A DNA stretch of 5,127 nt, from NCBI GenBank assembly GCA_024405335.1, contig JAKSOX010000150.1, positions 1-5,127 on the forward strand, read 5' to 3'. Shown here in pieces: positions 5,035 to 5,127 of this stretch. Position 1 is the first letter of the stretch; every line of letters begins with the position of its first letter. The notes under the pieces were generated by a model. That model searched no databases and was not told the DNA's origin. It saw nothing but the letters and a program-made list of their open reading frames with translations. A program made the translations under genes and the position numbers. This DNA comes from Kiritimatiellia bacterium (GTDB taxonomy: Bacteria; Verrucomicrobiota; Kiritimatiellia; RFP12; UBA1067).

Positions 5035-5127
5035 TCACGCGCCGAAGAGGGCGGCGGCCTTGGCCATCTTGTCGGCGATCGGCACGTGGAAGGGGCAGCG
5101 CGCTTCGCAGCGTTTGCAGCGGGTGCA
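5035..5127 (-). CDS. Iron-sulfur protein C-terminus, probably an aldo/keto reductase (5' end outside window)
   Basis: Read on the minus strand from the right edge, the frame stays open for 30 codons and ends at a TGA (5035-5037). The visible residues include C-T-R-C-K-R-C-E-A-R-C-P-F, that is CxxCxxCxxxCP, the classical ligand pattern for one [4Fe-4S] cluster. The tail is VPIADKMAKAAALFG. A cluster followed by CPF-x-V-P-I, then M-x-x-A-x-x-LFG at the extreme C-terminus, is the pattern I know from iron-sulfur aldo/keto reductases (the COG1453-type oxidoreductases). The catalytic barrel would lie outside the window, so the assignment rests on the tail alone; another ferredoxin-domain oxidoreductase is possible. 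It converges on the amidohydrolase with 31 bases between the stops, so the two are not one operon. Confidence 0.75.
   Translation of the reverse strand, partial: CTRCKRCEARCPFHVPIADKMAKAAALFGA

Overview
This is a GC-rich bacterial window carrying mostly housekeeping genes. The density of coding sequence, the sigma70-type promoters, the Shine-Dalgarno sequences and the bacterial S20, PGK and CCA-encoding tRNA genes all fit a free-living or gut bacterium. The PGK sequence style, with a lysine/glutamate-rich insertion, and the mix of Tat-exported amidohydrolase and Fe-S aldo/keto reductase fragments make me lean toward the PVC group (Kiritimatiellota, Lentisphaerae or Verrucomicrobiota). That is a weak inference from memory, not something the sequence proves.

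Layout: (1) positions 1-338 hold the C-terminal part of a DNA cytosine-5 methyltransferase, on the plus strand and cut by the window edge. (2) Positions 371-489 hold a tRNA-Thr(CGT) gene on the minus strand with its own intrinsic terminator, converging on the methyltransferase. (3) Positions 509-556 hold two back-to-back sigma70 promoters. One drives the tRNA leftward and the other drives rpsT rightward. Their -35 boxes overlap inside a single inverted repeat. (4) rpsT (ribosomal protein S20) is followed by a 114-base gap containing a structured leader and a terminator-like hairpin that ends just before the ribosome binding site of pgk. (5) pgk, a compact ApbE-family flavin transferase, a ribokinase and a Tat-signal amidohydrolase follow head to tail with gaps of 48, 15 and 29 bases, so they are probably one transcription unit. 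(6) At the right edge a convergent minus-strand gene enters. Its last 30 residues carry a CxxCxxCxxxCP iron-sulfur motif.

How the genes fit together: tRNA-Thr and S20 serve translation, and PGK serves glycolysis. Ribokinase feeds ribose into the pentose-phosphate pool. ApbE (Sec-type signal) and the amidohydrolase (Tat signal) are predicted to act outside the cytoplasm. No phage, transposon or CRISPR array is visible, and I see no convincing wholly new system. The most notable points are the shared-palindrome divergent promoter, the possible attenuator ahead of pgk, the shortened ApbE, and a cysteine cluster in an otherwise orthodox ribokinase.
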